64,000 nt of DNA, taken from the NCBI GenBank assembly GCA_900545815.1, contig URAM01000003.1, positions 76,497 through 140,496 of the forward strand, written 5' to 3'. Positions 59,891 to 64,000 of this stretch are shown here, in pieces; positions within the stretch are counted from its first letter, which is position 1, and every line of letters starts with the position of its first letter. The position numbers were made by a program, and so were the translations under genes. The notes under the pieces were generated by a model. It was not told the origin of the DNA, did no database searches, and was given only the letters and a program-made list of their open reading frames with translations. The DNA is from an uncultured Eubacteriales bacterium. GTDB taxonomy: Bacteria; Bacillota; Clostridia; Oscillospirales; Oscillospiraceae.

Positions 59891-60791
59891 GAAGCCCCTC
59901 CATCTGCTCCACTCCTTCGGCGTGATGCCGGAAGGGCGGGTAGTCGTTGTTATATAGGAAAACCATCACAGCCGCCCCGATGATGAGCACATACCCGATC
60001 ACGCTCCAGTGATCCGGCACCTGGTCAAAGAGGAGGTATCCCAGGAGGGCGGCAAAGAGCACGATAGAATAGTCATACACCGAAACCTCTCTGGCAGGCG
60101 CATGGGTATAGGCCAGCGTCGCTCCGAACTGCCCTCCGGTGGCTGCCACGCCAGCGCCCACCAGCATGAGGAATTGCCGGAGGGTCAGCGGCTGGAAGTG
60201 GAACAGCAGATACGGCACCACCACCAGGCAGGAGAAAACCGAGAAGAAGAACACGATCACCGGACTGCGCTCCCCCTTCAGCCCCAGGATCCGCACCACC
60301 GTGTACGCCCCGCCGGCGGCGATGCCGCTGGTCAAGCCGATGAGAGAGGGTACCAGCACCATATTCTCTACAGTGGGATGAACCACAAACAGCGCCCCGA
60401 TAAAGGCGGTCAACACCGCCACGATCTGGAATCGGGTCAGCCGCTCCTTTAAGAGAATAAAGGAAAAGAGCAGCACAAAAAACGGAGACATCTTGTTGAG
60501 GATGGAGGCGTTGGGGAGCAGCAGATGGTCTACTGCATAAAAGTTGAACAGAACCCCGATGGTGCCCAAAATAGATCGTGCTAAATGGTAGGGCAGCAGC
60601 CCTTTCTTGATGGCAAATCCCTGCTTCTCCCGCAGCAAGATGACCAGCGCTACAAAGGCCGCCACCAGGTTGCGGAAAAAGCTCTTTTCCACACTGGGCA
60701 CATCTCCCGCTAACCGTACAAATGCGTTCATACACGCAAAACTACCAGCAGAAAAGATCATATAACAAATGGCTTTCGCCTTTCCTGACAT
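59883..60791 (-). CDS. EamA/DMT family transporter
   Basis: A 302-residue drug/metabolite transporter with ten helices. The opening YMIFSAGSFACMNAFVRLAG and the two EamA repeats are typical, and the family loop LNKMSPFFVLLFSFILLKERL is present. It heads a minus-strand unit with mrnC and rqcH through overlapping ends, but a functional link with RNA processing is not obvious. Substrate is unknown. Confidence 0.85.
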   Translation of the reverse strand: MSGKAKAICYMIFSAGSFACMNAFVRLAGDVPSVEKSFFRNLVAAFVALVILLREKQGFAIKKGLLPYHLARSILGTIGVLFNFYAVDHLLLPNASILNKMSPFFVLLFSFILLKERLTRFQIVAVLTAFIGALFVVHPTVENMVLVPSLIGLTSGIAAGGAYTVVRILGLKGERSPVIVFFFSVFSCLVVVPYLLFHFQPLTLRQFLMLVGAGVAATGGQFGATLAYTHAPAREVSVYDYSIVLFAALLGYLLFDQVPDHWSVIGYVLIIGAAVMVFLYNNDYPPFRHHAEGVEQMEGLHE

Positions 60792-60860
60792 GGGTATCGC
60801 TTCCTTTCTGGGAGCTATTTTAACACATCACTTTAGAAAAAAATAGTGGCGATTCTCCCG

Positions 60861-60898
60861 AAAAAAAGAGCGAATCGGATTCGATTCGCTCTTTTTCA
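60861..60898 (-). terminator. uraA terminator
   Basis: AAAAGAGCGAATC pairs with GATTCGCTCTTTT around GGATTC, with runs on both sides. Confidence 0.85.
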
Positions 60899-60929
60899 GA
60901 TTATCATGCGGGGATCACCAGCGATGCGA

Positions 60930-62273
60930 TCACACCTTGAAGTTCACAGAGGTATCCCCCTGCGCATCCACGCCGAACTCGTAGTCCTTGCCGGGCAGGA
61001 TGGCGTTGAGGATGATACCCACCAGGGAGGCAACTGCCAGACCGGACAGTCTGATGGTGGCTTCGCCTGCGGGGATGACGATGGCGCCAGCCTTAGAGAA
61101 GGCGATACCGATGGCCAGAACCATGATGATGGCAGCGATGATGACGTTGCGGGAGTTGGTGAAGTCCACCTTGTTCTCCACCACGTTGCGGACACCGATG
61201 GCGGAGATCATGCCGTACAGGATCATGCTCACGCCGCCCATGGTAGCCAGAGGCATAGCGGTGACCAGAGCGCCGAACTTAGGGGAGAAGGAGAGCAGGA
61301 CAGCCAGGCCAGCGGCGATGCGGATGACGCGGGGGTCATAGACCTTGGACAGAGCCAGGACGCCGGTGTTTTCGCCATAGGTGGTGTTGGCGGGAGCGCC
61401 GAACAGGGAAGCCAGGGTGGTTGCCAGGCCGTCACCCAGCAGGGTGCGGTGCAGGCCGGGGTCGGCCAGGTAGTTGCGTTCGCAGGTGGAGCTGATAGCG
61501 CAGATGTCGCCGATGTGCTCGATCATGGTGGCCAGCGCCAGGGGGACGATGGTGATCATGGAGCTGACCAGCAGGCTGGTGTCGCAGTCGCCGAACAGGG
61601 CGAACACGGTGCGTTCCATTTCAACGGGAGAGCCGATCCAAGCGGCCTTTTCCACCAGGGTGAAGTCCACGTTGCCGGTAATAGCGGCCACCACATAGGA
61701 GGCGACAACGCCCAGCAAGATGGGGATGATCTTGATCATACCCTTGCCCCAGATGTTGCAGACGATGACCACAACGATGGCCACCAGAGCGATGGGCCAG
61801 TTCTTGGCGCAGTTGTTCAAGGCGCTGGAGGACAGGGTCAGACCGATGCAGATGATGACGGGGCCGGTGACGATGGGCGGGAAGAACCGCATGACCTTCT
61901 GTGCGCCGAAGGCACGGAAGAGCGCGGCCAGGATAACGTAGAGCAGACCGGCTACTGCCACGCCGGCGCAGGCGTAGGGGAGCAGCTCCGGTTCTTTGTT
62001 GGGTGCGATGGCCTGATAGCCAGCCAGGAAGGCAAAGGAGGAGCCCAGGAAGGCGGGCACTTTGCCCTTGGCCAGCAGGTGAAACAGCAGGGTGCCCAGG
62101 CCGGCAAACAGCAGAGTGGTGGTGACGCTCAGGCCGGTCAAAACGGGAACCAGGACGGTGGCGCCGAACATGGCGAACATATGCTGGATGCCCAGCACCA
62201 ACATTCTCGGTGCGCCCAGCGTTCTGGCATCATAGATGCCCTCTGTGCCAATGACGGGGTTTTCTTTACTCAT
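60930..62273 (-). CDS. uraA: Uracil permease
   Basis: A 447-residue nucleobase transporter of the NCS2 family with about fourteen helices. Typical features are APRMLVLGIQHMFAMFGATVL at the start and the central GLATTLASLFGAPANTTYGENTG. The uracil assignment rests on the adjacent pyrR and on family motifs. ATG 62273 is chosen; the longer frame would overlap pyrR. It imports uracil for Upp. Confidence 0.92.
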   Translation of the reverse strand: MSKENPVIGTEGIYDARTLGAPRMLVLGIQHMFAMFGATVLVPVLTGLSVTTTLLFAGLGTLLFHLLAKGKVPAFLGSSFAFLAGYQAIAPNKEPELLPYACAGVAVAGLLYVILAALFRAFGAQKVMRFFPPIVTGPVIICIGLTLSSSALNNCAKNWPIALVAIVVVIVCNIWGKGMIKIIPILLGVVASYVVAAITGNVDFTLVEKAAWIGSPVEMERTVFALFGDCDTSLLVSSMITIVPLALATMIEHIGDICAISSTCERNYLADPGLHRTLLGDGLATTLASLFGAPANTTYGENTGVLALSKVYDPRVIRIAAGLAVLLSFSPKFGALVTAMPLATMGGVSMILYGMISAIGVRNVVENKVDFTNSRNVIIAAIIMVLAIGIAFSKAGAIVIPAGEATIRLSGLAVASLVGIILNAILPGKDYEFGVDAQGDTSVNFKV

Positions 62274-62347
62274 GATTTTCTCCTTCTCTCTTTCGTTTCG
62301 ATTCCGTTGTTTGTTGCTCACAGAGACGATGGTCTTTGCTATATCAT

Positions 62348-62905
62348 TCAAGAGTCGGTTTCCTCCCGACTCCAAATGGTCACACTATTTTCCCCGTCGA
62401 TCTCCACCACCTTTACGGAGACGATCTCTCGGCGGGCGGTGGGGATGTGCTTGCCCACATAGTTGGCCTTGATGGGCAGCTCCGCATGGCCTCGGTCGAT
62501 GAGGGCGAAAAGCTGGATTTTCGCCGGACGACCCAGGGCGATGACCGCTTCCATAGCGGCTCGTGCGGTGCGGCCAGTGAAAATGACGTCATCCACCAGC
62601 ACCACGGTTCTCCCCTCCACCGAGAAGGGCACATGGGTGCCGCTGACCACCGGCATTTCCGCGATGGTGCTCAGATCGTCCCGATATAGCGTGATGTCCA
62701 ATTCCCCTACGGGGATGTCCACTCCCTCCAAACGGGAGATGTTTCTGCCCAGCCGCTGTGCCAGGGGCACTCCACGGGTTTTGATGCCCACCAGGCAGAG
62801 GTGCTCTGTACCGTGGTTCTTCTCCACGATCTGGTGGGCAATGCGCACCAGCGCCCGTTCCATGGCGGCTTCGTCCATGATGTGGGCTTTTTCCTTCACA
62901 CTCAT
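62348..62905 (-). CDS. pyrR: Bifunctional pyr regulator/uracil phosphoribosyltransferase PyrR
   Basis: A 185-residue PRPP-binding protein. In Bacillus PyrR binds UMP/UTP and pyr mRNA to promote attenuation, and has weak uracil phosphoribosyltransferase activity. The PRPP loop VVLVDDVIFTGRTARAA and early LCLVGIKTRGVPLAQRL are intact. It is followed by uraA and preceded by an attenuator. The classical PyrR-binding loop (GAGAGGCU) was not found upstream. Confidence 0.94.
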   Translation of the reverse strand: MSVKEKAHIMDEAAMERALVRIAHQIVEKNHGTEHLCLVGIKTRGVPLAQRLGRNISRLEGVDIPVGELDITLYRDDLSTIAEMPVVSGTHVPFSVEGRTVVLVDDVIFTGRTARAAMEAVIALGRPAKIQLFALIDRGHAELPIKANYVGKHIPTARREIVSVKVVEIDGENSVTIWSREETDS

Positions 62906-62920
62906 CGGTTCCCTCCGGTA

Positions 62921-62952
62921 AAAAAGAACGCCCTGTCAAAAGGACAAGGCGC
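62921..62952 (-). terminator. Attenuator hairpin before pyrR
   Basis: On the minus strand CGCCTTGTC pairs with GACAGGGCG (one G-T wobble) around CTTTT and is followed by TTCTTTTTT. The 5' arm can instead pair with GACAAGGTGT of the leader (63017-63026). Confidence 0.8.
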
Positions 62953-62960
62953 TTGTGCAG

Positions 62961-63053
62961 TCATAGTGAAGCCATGGCGTCCTGCAAGAACCCCACAGCA
63001 AAACTCGTTATGAATGACACCTTGTCGGCAGCGCTGTACCGTCTTAAAGACAT
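62961..63053 (-). CDS. Leader peptide of the pyrR attenuator
   Basis: A 30-codon frame from ATG 63053 to the TGA at 62961. It begins MSLRRYSAADKVSF and ends LQDAMASL. AAGGA precedes the ATG by about 6 nt, and the promoter lies directly upstream. The stop is 9 nt before the attenuator hairpin, so a terminating ribosome would cover its 5' arm. Codons 10-13 (Asp-Lys-Val-Ser) contain the antiterminator strand. No run of regulatory codons is seen. The layout resembles the pyrBI leader of enteric bacteria; the mechanism is inference. Confidence 0.6.
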   Translation of the reverse strand: MSLRRYSAADKVSFITSFAVGFLQDAMASL

Positions 63054-63067
63054 CTTTTTCCTTGGGT

Positions 63068-63097
63068 AGGATACCACCGCCGTTGTCACTTTGTCAA
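63068..63097 (-). promoter_or_regulatory. pyrR-uraA promoter
   Basis: TTGACA (63092-63097, perfect) is 18 bp from TATCCT (63068-63073). Transcription would start only about 8-10 nt before the leader ATG. Confidence 0.7.
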
Positions 63098-63126
63098 GTC
63101 CTTTTTCCATTCTGCGGCGCCTGCGC

Positions 63127-63168
63127 AAAAAAGAGACTCCGCAGAATGGGATCTTCGGAGCCTCTTTT
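63127..63168 (-). terminator. dapL terminator
   Basis: AAAAGAGGCTCCG pairs with CGGAGTCTCTTTT on the minus strand (one wobble) and is followed by a T-run. Part of its loop (CCGCAGAATGG, 63139-63149) is an inverted copy of CCATTCTGCGG at 63107-63117. Confidence 0.75.
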
Positions 63169-63200
63169 GGTATTTTTATTCAGCTTTTCTGCATTTTCTC

Positions 63201-64000
63201 TCACTTCTTCAGCAGCGCTGCCACCCGTGTCACGGCTTCCACGGTCTGGTCTGCGTCACCGAAAGCGGTCATGCGGATATACCCTTCGCCGCTGGGGCCG
63301 AAGCCTGCGCCGGGGGTGGTGACCACGTTGGCCTGCTCCAGCAGCAGGTCGAAGAACTCCCAGCTGCCCATGCCGTTGGGGGTCTTTGCCCAGACATAGG
63401 GGGAATTGACTGCGCCGTAGACCTCCAGGCCAGCCTTGCTCAGCCCTTCCTTGATGACCTTGGCGTTCTTCTGATAGTAGGCGATGTTCTCCTTCACCTG
63501 CTTCTGGCCTTCTTCACTATAGACAGCCTCTGCGCCGCGCTGGATGATATAGGCCGTGCCGTTGAACTTGGTGGTCTGACGGCGGTTCCACATGGCGTTC
63601 AGGCTGGCGCCCTCCCGCACCAGCTCCTTGGGGACGACGGTGAAGCCGCAGCGGGTGCCGGTGAAGCCGGCAGTCTTGGAGAAGCTGCGGAACTCGATGG
63701 CGCAGGTCTTAGCGCCTTCCACCTCGTAGATGGAGTGGGGCACGTTGTCCTCTACGATGAAGGATTCATAGGCAGCGTCAAAGAGGATGATGGCATCGTT
63801 GGCGTTGGCGTAGTCCACCCAGACCTTCAGCTGATCCTTGGTCAGGACGGTGCCGGTGGGGTTGTTGGGGGAGCAGAGGTAGATGATGTCCACCTTGCCT
63901 TCGGGCAGGGCAGGGACGAAATCATTTTCTGCGGTGGTGGGCATATAATAGATGTTGCTCCAACGACCGGTCTCGGCGTCGTACTCACCGGCACGGCCGC
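63201..64000 (-). CDS. dapL: LL-diaminopimelate aminotransferase (partial, runs off the right edge)
   Basis: The C-terminal 266 residues of a PLP aminotransferase; the start lies beyond the window. GRAGEYDAETGRWSNIYYMP, IIYLCSPNNPTGT, ILFDAAYESF and FRSFSKTAGFTGTRCGF (PLP lysine) match DapL, which makes LL-diaminopimelate from tetrahydrodipicolinate in one step. This variant of the lysine/DAP pathway is found in clostridia and supports the taxonomic placement. DAP would feed peptidoglycan and lysine. Confidence 0.92.
   Translation of the reverse strand, partial: GRAGEYDAETGRWSNIYYMPTTAENDFVPALPEGKVDIIYLCSPNNPTGTVLTKDQLKVWVDYANANDAIILFDAAYESFIVEDNVPHSIYEVEGAKTCAIEFRSFSKTAGFTGTRCGFTVVPKELVREGASLNAMWNRRQTTKFNGTAYIIQRGAEAVYSEEGQKQVKENIAYYQKNAKVIKEGLSKAGLEVYGAVNSPYVWAKTPNGMGSWEFFDLLLEQANVVTTPGAGFGPSGEGYIRMTAFGDADQTVEAVTRVAALLKK

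Noticed and set aside
1..64000. CRISPR arrays, tRNA genes and insertion sequences
   Set aside because: No regularly spaced direct repeats, no tRNA-like cloverleaf with CCA region, and no transposase or integrase motifs were seen on either strand.

Overview
The window looks like chromosome of a spore-forming, GC-rich member of the Clostridia, most like the gut Oscillospiraceae. This rests on gene content: pro-sigma-E with its protease SpoIIGA, an LL-diaminopimelate aminotransferase, MraZ, Mini-ribonuclease III, RqcH and an NADH-linked (PyrD/PyrK) dihydroorotate dehydrogenase. The family placement is inference; no rRNA gene is present. I saw no tRNA gene, CRISPR array or insertion sequence.

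1-16 kb, accessory metabolism. Two MFS carriers are followed by a MoxR-type ATPase with a CoxE-like VWA partner, a class III CoA-transferase resembling FldA/HadA, and a MATE exporter. A LysR regulator then diverges from a six-gene operon: shikimate dehydrogenase, MFS carrier, shikimate kinase, sugar-isomerase-type TIM barrel, second shikimate dehydrogenase, and an Fe-S/FMN/FAD enoate reductase. With no other aro gene and a LysR-controlled promoter, this looks like uptake and reductive use of shikimate- or quinate-like compounds, not biosynthesis. It is the best candidate here for an undescribed system.

16-29 kb, cell division and wall (dcw) cluster on the minus strand, in transcription order: mraZ, rsmH, ftsL, ftsI/spoVD, a truncated MurE-like protein, mraY, ftsW, murG, murA, ftsQ, ftsZ. 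murD, murF and murC are absent. A 43-codon recQ remnant lies between ftsZ and the shikimate operon.

29-46 kb, mixed core genes: lgt, a tautomerase, rarD, spoIIGA-sigE, a MATE exporter, a LysR/EamA divergent pair, DUF951-hisC-radical SAM, an S1-domain protein, rarA, nth, ygiQ and a phosphatase-acetyltransferase fusion.

46-64 kb. The pyrimidine operon pyrC-pyrF-pyrK-pyrD is followed by glmS, upp, tsaE-tsaB, rodA, a TSUP permease, a lipoprotein with two tandem membrane-anchored HTH regulators, an EamA-mrnC-rqcH group, pyrR-uraA and a partial dapL. Two regulatory features stand out. One is a four-half-site operator repeated with identical spacing in front of the lipoprotein/HTH genes. The other is an attenuator in front of pyrR, with a 30-residue leader peptide and mutually exclusive hairpins.

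Most genes sit in short operons with overlapping or nearly abutting ends and are separated by clear intrinsic terminators. Long open frames antisense to the GC-rich genes are shadows and are not annotated.
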